Source: Eucalyptus grandis
Taxonomy: Eukaryota > Streptophyta > Magnoliopsida > Myrtales > Myrtaceae
Assembly (NCBI RefSeq): GCF_016545825.1
Contig: NC_052612.1
Location: forward strand, 53,055,738-53,119,737
Direction of reading: 5' to 3'
Length of the DNA stretch: 64,000 nt
The position numbers and the translations under genes are program-made. The notes beneath the pieces were generated by a model. The model searched no databases and was not told the DNA's origin. It saw only the letters and a program-made list of their open reading frames with translations. Each line of letters begins with the position of its first letter. Position 1 is the first letter of the stretch. Below, one piece after another: positions 32,419 through 44,049 of this stretch.

Positions 32419-33806
32419 TTGTTCCTACATGATGTTTTATATGCTCTGGGGATTCGTCGAAATTTAGTGTCAGTTTTGGTGTTGGTCAAGCTTGGTTTTA
32501 ATATGAACTTCCATAATAGAGGTGTAGATTTGTATTTGGATACAAACTACTATGGTTGTGGTTATTTTCTGGATGGTTTAAGTGTATTAGATATTGACTA
32601 TGTTAATGCAAATGTTTGTTATTCCCTTCTCACGTCTCCTAATTCATATGATAATGATGTGAATGTGTGGCATGCTAGACTTGGTCATATTGGCCAACAA
32701 CGTATGAATAGACTAGCCAAAGAGGGCTTGTTGGGCAACACTGAAAAAATCGATTTGCCCATATGTGAGCGTTGCCTAGTAGGAAAACGACAAGGAAACC
32801 ATTTGGAAAATGTAAAAGAGTTGAATTTCCTCCGCATTTAATCTATTCTGATGTATGTGGTCCAATGAATGTGAGAGAAAGGCATGGGGATATTTATTTC
32901 ATCACTTTTATAAATGATTATACTCAATTCAAATATATCTATTTGATTTCTCATAAATCTGAAACATTGTGTTATTTCAAAAGGTTTATGAACTTAGTAG
33001 AAAATCAATTAGACAATAAAATAAAAGTGTTAAGATTCGATCGAGGTCGAGAATATTTATCTGATGAGTTCAGAAAATTATGTGATGAAAAAGGAATAGA
33101 AAGACAGTTGTCTATTTCATATACTCGTCAACAAAATGGTGTTGTGGAAAGAAGAAACAAAACCCTATTGGAAATGGTTAGGTCCATGATAGTGCATGCT
33201 AACTTACCTATCACTTTTTGGAGTGATGCATTGTTAACTGCTGCCTATATACTTAATCGAATGCCTTCCAAATCAGTTACTTCCACTCCATATGAGTTAT
33301 GGACAGGTAGAAAACCGGATTTAAGTTTTCTTAAGCCATGTGGTTGTGCTACCTATACTCATAAGCCATCTCACAAGTTTGGGAAATTGGGTCCCAAAGG
33401 AAAGAAGAATATTTTCATAAGATACTCCGAACACTCGAAAGGGTATGTGTTCATAAGTGAGCAGGAAAGTGGGAGTATAACTGAATTTGAATCACGGGAT
33501 GTCACATTCTTAGAGGATGAATTTCCTAAAAAATGCGAAATAGGTGAAGATTACTCCCTATTTGAAACCTTGGATCAAGATAATGATATTAGTGGAGTTC
33601 GTCCAAGTGGGAGTAATATGAAAAATAACGAATTAAATTCAACTCATTCTCAATTACAACCATATGATGAGACGACATCATCATTATCTAATCCTAGTGG
33701 GAGCATTATGGGGAATGATGTGCATAGTGTACAATCTCCCATACGGCGAACAAGTCGTAAAAGTATTCTCCGTCGACGTTTTGACATTGAAGGGAAACTT
33801 TTATGA
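32419..33806 (+). pseudogene. Copia 2 integrase
   Basis: GAG-pre-integrase WHARLGHIGQQRMNRLA and its CERCLVGK lie in 32419-32841. A frame change leads to 32772-33806, which carries the integrase core with all three acidic residues: IYSDVCGPM, LRFDRGREY and NGVVERRNKT. The C-terminal GKLGPKGKKNIFI-type segment follows. The long intact second frame makes this the best-kept domain of the element. Copia integrases insert the cDNA into host DNA. Confidence 0.9.
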
Positions 33807-35387
33807 TTGCTTCGCAAGATGAAGATGAGCCAAGAATATACATGAGGCTCTAAATTGCCCTAGTAAAGAAAAATGGATTCATGCAATGGAAGAGGAAATT
33901 GAGTCAATGAAGTCAAACCAAGTTTGGGAACTGGTTGATCTTCCAAGGGATGCAAAACTATTGGGAACAAGTGGATTATCAAAATAAAGCGAAAAACTAA
34001 TAGCTCGATAGAAAGGCATAAGGCTCGCCTTGTGGCGAAGGGGTATAACCAACAGGAATGAATTGATTATGAAGAAACCTTTTTTCATGTAGTGAGATTT
34101 ACCTCGATTTGCATTATTTTGGCAATAGTGGCTAGTATGGATCTTGAGTTACATCAAATGGATGTAAAGACTACTTTCCTCAATGGAGAATTAGAGTAAA
34201 AAATATATATGGAACAACCTGCTAGTTTCATTAGAGAATGCCAAAAAGGAAAGGTATGTCGACTTTTGAGATTGATATACGGCCTTAAACAGTCATCGAG
34301 ACAATGGTATATACGTTTTCATAATGTCATAATGGCATATGATTTTACAATGATAAATGAGGATCATTGTGTATATATCAAAAGATCCAATGATCAATTT
34401 GTGATCATATTATTATATGTTGATGATATACTAATTGCTGGAAACAATAGGGAGTTTGTAAATATTGTGAAGAGTTGGTTATCTTCCAACTTTGAGATGA
34501 AAGATATGGGTGAGGCTGCATACATTCTTGGAGTTAAGATTTCAAGAGATCGTTCGAAGAGATTGTTATCTCTTTCGCAAGAAACATATATAAATAAGGT
34601 TCTTGAACGATTTTGTATGCAAGATTGTAAACCCATAGACACTCCTATTGCAAAAAGTAAAGGATTGAGCCATAGACTGTGTCAAGGATTCAACAAGAGA
34701 AGGAATAAATGAAACATATTCCTTATGCTAGTGTTGTTGGGAGCTTGATGTATGCTATGATGTGTACAAGACCTGACATATGTTTTGCAGTTTGAATGGT
34801 GAGTAGATACCAATCCAATCTAAGTCAAGCACATTGGAAGGCCGTTAAGAGAATACTGAGGTATCTAAAGGGAACTGCTAATTACAAGTTGAATTACCAA
34901 GGAAATGATTTGCGACTTGAAGGCTATTCAGATGTTGATTGGGGAGGAGATTTAGATGAAAGAAAATCTACCTCTGGATTTGCTTTCTTACTGAACAATG
35001 GTGCCATATCATGTAGCGGTAATAAGCAAATGTATATAGCCTTGTCCACGATGGAAGTTGAGTTCGTGGCATTATCAGCAGCGGTACAAGGAGTTTGGCT
35101 TAAGAGATTTTTGGATAATTTAGGTGTTATTGAGAAAGCTGCAGATCCATTATTGGTTAACTAATGATAGCCAAGCAGCTATAGCGTACACCAAAGATCC
35201 AAAATATCATGGCAAGACCAAACATATAGATACCAAGTATGACTTTGTCAAAGATATGGTTACACGAAATGATGTGAACTTACAGTACATATCTACGCAT
35301 AGAATGGTAGCAGATCCTATGACAAAGCCAATACCTAGAGATGTGTTCTGTGGTTATGTAAAATCTCTAAGATTGCGTAAAGTCTGA
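33807..35387 (+). pseudogene. Copia 2 reverse transcriptase and RNase H, broken
   Basis: The RT start (AMEEEIESMKSNQVWELVD) is readable near 33880 with stops after it. The frame 34209-34712 has YGLKQSSRQWY and the active site LLYVDDILIAGNN. A TAA near 34198 precedes it. RNase H follows at 34796-35164 (DVDWGGDLDERKSTSGF) and 35124-35387 (HGKTKHIDTKYDFV, DPMTKPIPRDVF), joined by a one-base shift near 35155. Confidence 0.9.
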
Positions 35388-35419
35388 TGTACCGGATATT
35401 GTAATTTCCTTAAGTTGTT

Positions 35420-35549
35420 TTTTTTTTTTTTTTTTTTTTTTTGAACCTAATAAACCCCGGAGCGGACCCGACCCACCAATTTAGCAACCGGCGAGTCTCG
35501 AACCCTTCCCCCGGCTGGGGTACCAAGAGTTCGGCCACCGCGGGCGGTG
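35420..35549 (-). mobile_element. SINE 1, nested in copia element 2
   Basis: A 130-bp insertion starts with about 22 T on the + strand (a poly-A tail on the - strand). Read on -, it has an A-box-like TGGCCGAACTC and a B box GGTTCGAGAC, so it is tRNA-derived. It is flanked by a 19-bp duplication, GTAATTTCCTTAAGTTGTT (35401-35419) and the same with one change (35550-35568). Confidence 0.9.
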
Positions 35550-35568
35550 GTAATTTCCTTGAGTTGTT

Positions 35569-36619
35569 CACATTTATGAACTTGTGTTTTTTCATTATTA
35601 ATGCCTATGAATTTTATTTAATTTTTATGCATCTTAATGCTCAGTGCATTACTTTAAGTTGAGAAAGTATGTCGGTAAGATTGGCTCACTCACACGGGTA
35701 ATCGCATCTATTTATTGTATGATAAATAGATATAATACTATTTTTAAGCTTATTATCTAGGTGATAATCGAGAGCTCAAGCTTAAAATATATTTGTCCCA
35801 TTAACTGGGTGTTAAGATGAGGATATAATATTTACTATATCCGAAAGTAAAATAACCCGCATATTTTACTTTATCTATTTATGATGCTAGATGTGAGTAC
35901 TGATGAATTTTGTGAATGAGTAAATACGTGAACTCAAGTTAGACATTGGGAATGTCTGACCTATTATCTGTACGGTATTGAAGGTGTAGACATACGCTCA
36001 ATGGAAAATGAGTTAATACCATAATACGTATTTCATACTACGTATGTATAAGACGACTAATAAGAGTGGCAAAATTTTAATCTCAACTTTTATGCCGTGT
36101 GAGACTCTTGAGAAAAAGAGTTTCTCAATTTTAGTGCCCTCATAACTTTTACTTATTCTCAAGATTTCTATTTAGTATTTGCTATCTTAAGATGTTGCCA
36201 ATGGTCATGAGTTGATTCGATCTAATTGGACATTTCTAGAAAAGCAAGTTGAACTGAAATTGAGAGTTTGAAGGAAAAATGAAGATCAAATTTGGAGAAT
36301 CACATTGTAGTTTTGTATTTATTGGTCGACCAATTATGACTGTCTTTGGGATAATCATAATTGTGAATACAATATATATATATATATACATATCATTGTT
36401 TAAAAGAGATCAAGAGAGATATAAATATGATCGATCAATCTAGGGTACTGCAAACTAAATCTACTCAGAATGTGATGCCCATTATGAGCTGTTATATATT
36501 CTAACAGATGTATGGCAATGAGTTCTTAAAGTATACTGGTCGCATGGATTATTCACCGGTATGAATGTTGAAGAGAGGTAAAGAGGATTATGTTCGGCCC
36601 ACTATGTGTGAATGGGAGA
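35569..36619. other. 3' untranslated part of copia element 2
   Basis: Long AT-rich stretch between RNase H and the 3' LTR, with an (AT)n tract near 36368-36390. No coding signal. The purine tract AATGGGAGA (36611-36619) marks the end. Confidence 0.7.
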
Positions 36620-37103
36620 TGATGGTTTTAATTATTAATGTGATGGGCCTAAGCTGGACATGTCCGCCCATGTTGGGCCTAAGAGCCTGGCCCACAAGAT
36701 TAGGGCCCATGGATGGAGGAATACGTTAAAGAGTTGTAACTTTTGGGGGGACGTCTTCTACTGAAGGGACACGTCATTTGGAGAAGACGTATTTAAGGGG
36801 AGAAAAGAAAAAGAGAATGTACCTTTTGAAAAAAACGTACGCTTTTCTTTTCTCCCTCTCCCAAAAAACCAACGTAAGTCGTCCCCCCTTTGAACCCATC
36901 AGTAGGCTCCTTGGTAGACCAGGATCAAATTCTTCCTCGAACTTCAACGTTGGTGTTTAATCTATGGACAATAAGGTACGCTCCATTATGTAGTGTAACT
37001 TTCAATCGGTCATACATGTTATTCCTGGGCTCGTCTTCCTCACAAGTTTTAGGGGTTCGATTTAGTGTCGAATCCAGTTTTTGGAAATCCGATAATCCCA
37101 ACA
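36620..37103 (+). repeat. 3' LTR of copia element 2
   Basis: Starts TGATGGTTTTAA and ends ATCCCAACA, then the GACAC duplication. By eye about 40 differences from the 5' LTR. Confidence 0.9.
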
Positions 37104-37108
37104 GACAC

Positions 37109-38711
37109 ATTATAGGTCATGACGATACTCGTATGGTGTTGGTTTGATTGTTGGCTTTATACATGAAATGGAACACTTCATTTGCTCTTGAAAAGAATAA
37201 GTTTCATTGAAGCTAGCTATCGATCACTAGGGAGTTCTCATTACAACACTCGCGGTTCGTCTAATAGTCATTATTAGTAGGATTGATGGCTGATTAATCA
37301 ATGCCCGTCAAGATTTCATGTAAAAATAAGGGCAAAGAGTTATTGTTTGGCAAAAGCGATAAGAAAGGTGGAGAAATCACCATGGAATTAGTCGAGCGTT
37401 CATTCACGCATCCGCCATATCTTTAGACGACCAAAAGTTCCCGAAGAGCCCAAGGGAATAGAACAGCGCCAATAGCCATTTTAATGTTTACGCTGAAAAT
37501 CGTCAGTTTATTAACTTAAACGAAACATCAGCGTCCTTCATTTCGGCAACTAATTCTAGATTGACAAGCACGAGAAAGATAACTTCCCTTTATGCATTTT
37601 TTAATAAATGTGCACAAAATTGAAATAAAATGGTGAATCATATGTCCTGTCGTTCTACTTCAAAACATGAAAACAAATGGATAAGTTCATCATATATATC
37701 ATCTTCAAAGATCTACCCAAATAGGATGAATAATCAGTATAGATGTCTTTACCTATTGACATTTAAAAAGATATATGGCATCTTACCGACTAACATTTTA
37801 TTACTAGTCTAAAAATTAATTGCCAATCATCTTGAAAGGAATGGAGAGAAAAAAGAGAGGAAAGAAAATAAAGAATCAAGAAAAGAGACGTATATAAACT
37901 GGCGATCTTTATTGGTTCTTAACATTACAAAGCATGAGGACAATCATGAAACAATACTAACTACTGTTATTAGCCAAGGTTGCGGAGGGTGGGGTGCCAG
38001 TGGACAGTGCCCATGATAGTGGCGACCTTGTCTTAACTTATAAATTTTGACTAAATACTTAAAATTTATTTTCATAGAAGATTAGGGACCAATTTTGGCC
38101 CTAACAAAAAATATTTTCATATCACCTATGTATTAATATCATTTGCTTTTTCTAGGTTTTATTTTCTATTTTATCTTCCCTATTTTTGGATAAATTAATG
38201 TTTAAAAAATTAATACTTAAAAGAAAAAAAAAAAAAAAAAAAAAGAGGGAGGTTCTGGAGATAGAAACCGAGGCTAAGAGAGCTGAGATAGAGTGACTAA
38301 GCCTCAGTCGACGCTGCGGCCGTGACCACCCCTGTCTGACGAGCTCCAGCCAGCGTTGCCAAGCCAAATCGTGAGCCCCCGGCCTTGTTTTTGCCCCGTT
38401 TTGGGCGCATCGGGAAGGAGCTCGCGGCCGTCAGGCTAACGCGAACTCTGACCCCTCATCTGTCCTTCGGTCTGCTACTGTGTGTGTTCGTCCGTCGAGA
38501 GTCCCGGTCTCCGATTTGGGTCTCAATTGTGCTGAAAGACCATCGATCCGTAACGTACACCACCTGTTCGACACGATGACTAAACGAGATCTAGTTTCCG
38601 TGTCCTCGCTTCTGGCCAAGACCAAGCGTCCATGGCTTGGTTCACGTTGTTGAGATGATGTTGTTGAGTTTAGCGATTCGGGTGTCGGTCGTTTGGGTCG
38701 TTTCGCAGAGT
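37109..38711. other. Duplicated non-coding region, copy B
   Basis: This matches 1280-2885 of copy A. The GC-richer patch 38270-38640 has ORFs that are not conserved in frame between copies. No gene supported. Confidence 0.6.
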
Positions 38712-39249
38712 CCCTGTCGTCGCCGTTGTTTTCCTTTTTGTTGTTTCTTGCTCGTTTGCAGGAGAAGGGACCATCGGCCGGAGGCGTTGCGACCATCCGC
38801 GTTGAAGGCTCAGGCTGAGGCGACGCTCGGAGATGCCACCAGCCCAGATGATAAACGAGCGGCGCCACTTTGCCAGGGCCGTTTCTGTCGCGACAAGAGC
38901 AGCCGAGGGCGAGGAGCAGAGGTCCCGCGGGCGGGCTGGGTCGGCCAAGCGCTGGTCCGGGTCGGGCCTCACTCGCAGATCTGGGCGACTCGGACGGATT
39001 GAGCGTGTTTAGCCGGTTTTGGTATTTTATGTGCACGGCTGGAATTTTTGGGGTTCTTCGATTCGGGCGTCCAGGCGTGCTTGATGAAAAGACAATGGAT
39101 TGGGAATAGAGCATGGGCTAGTTTAAAGAAAAAGGAATAAAATAAATAGGTGAAAGAAAGATAAAATGGGCTCCATTTTCGCAGGTCTCCTTTCCGTTGA
39201 TGGTAGAGTGATAAAAAGAAAAAAAATCAGAGAGAGGGGGCCTCACCTC

Positions 39250-40195
39250 TTAGAACATGCATGACAAAATTTCTTGTTAGAAATTGTTTTTCAATTTCTA
39301 TTCCATATATGAGTATTTGACTAAAGTAACGCGTTTGATAATGATTCAAAATTTCTATTTCTAAAAAAAAAATTCATTTGATAAAAAAAAAAAAATTTCT
39401 ATTTTTAAGAGAGGCAATGGTTGGCGTCTGGTGGCTGGAGTTTAACAATAGGCGGCTAGAATCCGACATCTAGCAATTGGCGTTCGAGATCCGACAACCA
39501 ACGATGATCGGCCGAAGTTTGATGGCCGAAGTCCGACATCTAGCAACCGGCGTTCAAGGTCCAACGACCGGCGGTAGGCGGTCGAAGTTTGGAGTTCGAC
39601 ATCCGACGTCAGAGTTTGGAGTCCAGTGATCGACAGCCGGCATCTAATGTATGCAGGAGTCCAACGTCTAGAGTCTGGCGTTCGATGGTCGGCATTTGGC
39701 ATCCGACATCCAACAACCGGCGGTCGGCGGTGGGTGACCAATGGCCGAAGTCCGGCGGTGGGTGACGGGCGACCAACATTTGGCAACTAGTGGCAAGTGG
39801 TAGACAGTCGGCAATAGACATCTAATGGTTGGTGGTGAGCCTCTGGCGTCCAAGGATTGGCGATGAGCGGCCAACGACCAGTGGATATCCGGCATCTGAC
39901 AATGGGCGGGCGATGACCACCGGCAGGCGTCTAGTGTCCCATAAGTGACGAGTGGGCAACGAGTGGTGACGTGAGTAAAAGATAATGAAAATTTTAATTT
40001 CTCATTTATGTTCAAAAAATAGAAAAATTAAAAATTTTAACTTTTAATTTCTGTTTTAAATCTATTTCTGGAATATAAATTTATTTTAGAAATAGAAAAA
40101 TGAAATTACGTTACTAAATGGATTTTTGTTCCAAACTTGTTCCAGAAAATAGAAAATCAAAGAAATCTAAAAGAAATGTTGTCATATGCGCCCTT
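39250..40195. mobile_element. Inverted-repeat element with minisatellite core
   Basis: The ends are inverted copies of an AT-rich sequence (GCATGACAAAATTTCTTG on the left; reverse complement GCATATGACAACATTTCTT on the right), with AATTTCTATTTCTAAA-type arms. The core 39418-39965 is a degenerate tandem array of CCGAC/CCGGCG-containing phrases such as GTCCGACATCTAG and ACCGGCGTTC. The ORFs on its - strand are products of the repeat. Confidence 0.55.
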
Positions 40196-40837
40196 AACCT
40201 CCGAAGTTGTGATCCAGGTCAATTGATCCGAATTGGGCTTCACCGATCCAAGTCAACCTTTGTTTTATTGTTTCTATTTTTTTTTATAAAAAAATCCAAA
40301 AACAAAATTTCAAAAAAAGAAAAATCCAAAAATATTTTATATTTCCCAAAAATCAGAAAAAAAAAAAAAAAAAAAAAATATGGTTTTTGATTAGTTTTCT
40401 CTACAAATGAATAGAAAACCCTTGAAAAAACCAAAAAAAAAAAAAAAAATCGTGTCTAACTTCTTAGAAACAAATATTGGCTTATTCCAATTACGCTCTT
40501 ATGATGCATGGATTTTTATTTCTTTAATTTGATGAGGAATTGAATCAGAAAATTCGTGATTGGTATAAAATGTTGCATAAATGATTTACTTGATGTTTAA
40601 ATAAAATTAGATACCGGAAGGATATTAATAATTAACTAGTGAAATCAAGTCCCCGATCATATTTTTTCTGGTTACGCAGGAGTAAAGCATTTCTCCTAAT
40701 ATTTTATTTAGGTTTCTAATCAACACACCCCAAATCAATTAGTGACAACTTTATTTGAAATTGATTGACAGTTAAAAACTCACACCATAAGTCGTGAATT
40801 GATGGGTTTGAGAGAGCCAGGGTTAAGACTAATAAAC

Positions 40838-40942
40838 TTAGCGAGCCATTAGCCTCTGCACATGCCCACGCATAAAAGGACGCCCAAAAAAGAAGGAGGT
40901 CGTGACACCTTGATAGCAGCCGTGATGATGACCGTGTCCCAT
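40838..40942 (-). pseudogene. Histidine-rich locus iii, truncated (34 aa)
   Basis: The frame starts MGHGHHHGCYQGVTTSFF and stops after 34 residues at TAA 40838-40840. The first eight residues and the sequence upstream (GTCAAGGGCATT...GGACGGTCG near 41060, TATA-like TTTAAATAATGC) match the other histidine-rich loci, but no repeat domain follows. It is either a truncated copy or a first exon. Confidence 0.45.
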
Positions 40943-41735
40943 ACTTATGTGCTGAAGGTTTTCATTCTGGAAGTGAATGTTACGCTGGATATGTATCTTC
41001 ATTATTCATGATCCTGTAGATTAGCATTATTTAAACAGGGTAATGGCATTTAGAAGACTGGGTCAAGGGCATTATTTTCTTTGGACGGTCGATGGGGACC
41101 TTTCTATCGCGCGTGTACACGGAAAACCATCCTTAATTAATTTATATCATCTTTTATATTCGTCCGTCAACTTTGATTTTGCTTGGATAAATCCTCTCAA
41201 TCAGCGGTTTAATGGAAGATTCCCGCATTAAACTGGCAAGTTCGTTACATGCGGTGGGTTCGCATCTGGAAGCAGAAATAAGCAAGAGAAGCAGCAAATG
41301 CGTAGACATCCTTTCACCATATTGTCTTGGCTAATCCAACTAAAGCACGAGTCACGCTTAACCTAATCCCACAATTGAATTGACAAAGCAGCCATGTGTG
41401 TATTACAAGTTAGATGTAGCCGGATCTTTTGGAACAAAAAGCTCGTATCTATCGACAACTATGTTGAAGTTGGGTACCTGGTTTTCAGTATCCACAAATT
41501 CAAAAGTATGGAATTCTACGTCATAAGATTTTAAAGACTAGCAAAGTGGGGTTCCTCTAATCACCACTTCTTTCTTGAATAGTTAAGTTGCTGCTCAATT
41601 CAGCTAGGTGTCCTCACAGGTGGGTGGCCTGTAGAAGTTTTGAACCTCTCACAGCACTGCATCTCCTCTGTCATGTTTATGCACGCCATATGGAAATGGT
41701 CAAGTAAGAATTGCACTACTAGGGCCGAAAAACAA

Positions 41736-42776
41736 ATATAAAAGTTGGTGACAGCCCACTTGGAGGACCCGGATTCTTCATATACTAAGCATTTGGTTGA
41801 GGAAATTAAGCATTAAAGGAGGAGGTTTGGTAAAAAGCATTGAACGAGATGTCGTAGACAAAAGGAAGGCCGGAGGGTTTTTGCAAACCCTTGCTCTTCA
41901 CGAAATCAGTCTCGAAAAAGGGCACTTTCCATCTTGTTTTGCGGAAATTTACTTCCATATATGAAATGCTCGGACAACAATATAATTTACTGCAGACGTG
42001 AAGATGCTTAAACAAGCCTTGTTCTGAGAAGAAGAAACTGTCTCCATCACGAGTAGGGTAAGAACGAACTGAAAGACCTAGAAAACACGTTGAATTACCG
42101 GAGCAACCGGCTTCACAAGTGAAGATATTTCAGACGCGTGCTCTAGAAAAGCCATAAAAGATATTGTCCAAACAATGTCTAACGATAAAAGGAAATTCTC
42201 ATAATAAGACTGTCATTTCAAATAAGAGCTTCATTGGTAAGATTGTGGGCACAATTGAAAGAGTGTTGAATTATGTCTCAAATTTCAATGCCCGACCTGA
42301 TGTTAATTAGACAAGTCAAAGATGCTTGCCATTATTTTATTTTACTTTATTTTGTGGGGGGTTTGCGTGAGGGAGTCAAGGAAATAAGTTTCGTGTTGCA
42401 ACCGGTTGTAATTTTTAGAACACATCACACAAGGAAAGACATGAATTTAATCGATCGAGATGTATCATCTAAATAACAGAGAAACCGTTACCAACTATAG
42501 ATGGATATCAAAAATAAAATGGGATTGAAGTTGAGTGAGAATTCAGTGGCCAGTAACAAAGAAGAAAAAGTCGGTGGAAACATGAGATTAAAACATCTAA
42601 TTGCACTTGCAAGGCCACCAGAAGTTATGTGGACCCAAATCCATAAATCCAAATCCAACGCGAAGACCATCTAAATCTCTATGCTCTGACCCTGTGAAAA
42701 GGAAATTTAAGAGGAAAAGCAAGAATTAGGTCATGAAAGCCCCATCTAATAATACAAGACCCCGAAGACAATTAAC
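41736..42776. other. Duplicated non-coding region, copy B
   Basis: Counterpart of 2893-3960 in copy A. No gene seen. The stretch 42490-42776 belongs to the shared repeat also found at 47930-48320. Confidence 0.55.
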
Positions 42777-42947
42777 TTAGGCTGCTAGAGGGCCATGTCC
42801 ATCTTTGTGGCGGCGTCCATCTTGGCGGCCGTGTCCTTCTTTGTGGCCGTGTCCATCTTGGCAGCCGTGTTGGGGGCCGTGTCCATCTTTGTGCCCATCT
42901 TCGCGGCTGTTTCCATCTTTGCGGCCGTGGTGATGACCGTCTTCCAT
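42777..42947 (-). CDS. Short histidine-rich protein, locus iv (56 aa)
   Basis: ATG 42947 to TAA 42777 on the - strand gives a complete 56-residue frame, MEDGHHHGRKDGN then repeats of HKDGHG/HKEGHG type, ending GHGPLAA. It has 11 His. It sits at the place of locus i (4231-4683) in copy A but is about 100 residues shorter. Relative to A, an internal deletion removed the second half of the repeats and the 3' tandem repeats, and the last residues (PLAA) are read from sequence that is 3' non-coding in A. Coding status and metal binding are inference. Confidence 0.45.
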   Translation of the reverse strand: MEDGHHHGRKDGNSREDGHKDGHGPQHGCQDGHGHKEGHGRQDGRRHKDGHGPLAA

Positions 42948-43085
42948 TGGGCGTGAGTTTTGGAAATGTGTTGTGGTAGTTCATGGTCGTGAAGAGTGCT
43001 ATTTAACTAATAACGGGCAACCGGACCCAAAAATAAAAATAAAAATTGATGGGCCTAATGGTGTTTAGAAGTCTCGGTCTCCATT
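42948..43085. other. Upstream region of histidine-rich locus iv
   Basis: Conserved with 4684-4860 of copy A, including the TATA-like sequence near 43000 (GTGCTATTTAAC on +). Confidence 0.4.
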
Positions 43086-43096
43086 ATCGTTTATTT

Positions 43097-43313
43097 ATTT
43101 ATTTATTTATTTGGTCAGTCCTATTCTATTCATATTCTACACTCACTCTCAGACTTTTGCTCTGCCTCTTGCAGGGCATGAGAGTCGAAACCCACTCCTG
43201 AAATTTACGCGTCCCTACCCCATCCATTCCTGAGAATGTGGGGATTTGAACCCCTCACATTCCCCTTCCATGTTGGAAGGGTGGCCACTGGGGCGAATCC
43301 CAGTGGTTCCGTC
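43097..43313 (-). mobile_element. SINE 2, private to copy B
   Basis: A 217-bp insertion absent from copy A, flanked by 11-bp duplications ATCGTTTATTT (43086-43096 and 43314-43324). Read on the - strand it has an A-box-like CAGTGGCCACCC, a perfect B box GGTTCAAATCC near 43245, and an (AAAT)n-like tail. It differs from SINE 1, so two tRNA-derived families are present. Confidence 0.85.
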
Positions 43314-43324
43314 ATCGTTTATTT

Positions 43325-44049
43325 GGACGGTGGGAAAGTACCAACTAATCAACGTTGGCGGAGCATTGAGAAGCTGTTGAAGAAAGAAGAGAGTAACAAA
43401 CAAGAAGTCATCAACTGAAGCTTCATAAAAGATGAACCGGTACAGCTAGCAAGATAAATGCCAATGGTATAAGTCTTGGTCGCGGCTGCCATCTTAGAAA
43501 AAAGGACTGAACGTGAACAAGAAGATAAAGTTTTGGCTTTTCAACAAGAAAAAAGTTATGCCAATGGTATCAGCCTTAGCAAGATAGCCAATGGTATTAG
43601 CCTTAGCAAGTGACTTGTCAAAGAGCTGAGTCAACAAAGAATAGCCAAAACAATATCATTTTGCCTTTTATTTGAATTTTAATATAATATTAATTAAATT
43701 AAATTTAAAAGTAAATTTTAATATAAAACGACATCGTACTTAGTACCCTATAATATTTTCCTTCTTTTAATGTGGATTTTATAGAGAATATGGTGTTTTG
43801 GGAGATCTTATGTTCGTAAATTATTTATAGGCATAGACACCTAAGGAGGAGAGATTCTAAGTGGGACCAAAGGCATCAGTACTGGTGTTGATAATTTGCC
43901 CGTCCAAGCTAAAATTGATTCATCTGGCAGCTTTACTCGAAGATATCTTACTCTTGGCACCTCTATGGGATTGCGCATAGGCATAGCATATGTATCACAC
44001 TGCTATCAAAATGCGGATATAAGTCATCAGATATGTTCATATTCCTCGT
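43325..44049. other. Duplicated non-coding region, copy B
   Basis: Counterpart of about 4900-5610. Contains the same AT-rich remnant flanked by ATATCATTTTG and ACGACATCG. No gene. Confidence 0.5.

Larger units (their letters stand above)
29377..37103 (+). mobile_element. Ty1/copia LTR retrotransposon 2 (7,727 bp)
   Basis: Target duplications GACAC (29372-29376 and 37104-37108) flank LTRs of 485 and 484 bp. The 3' LTR starts TGATGGTTTTAA after the purine tract AATGGGAGA; the 5' LTR starts TCATGG, a mutated TG. By eye the LTRs differ at roughly 8%, so it is older than copia element 1. Copy A has the empty site. The polyprotein is degraded, and a SINE is inserted downstream of RNase H. Confidence 0.95.
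38712..41735. other. B-only segment (about 3.0 kb, lost from copy A)
   Basis: Copy A jumps from the equivalent of 38711 to 41736. The segment holds GC-rich sequence (38712-39000), a transposon-like repeat (39250-40195), A-rich low complexity (40250-40450) and a third histidine-rich start with its upstream region (40838-41200). Because that upstream region is related to those of the other histidine-rich loci, the segment looks ancestral and deleted in A rather than inserted in B. Confidence 0.6.
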
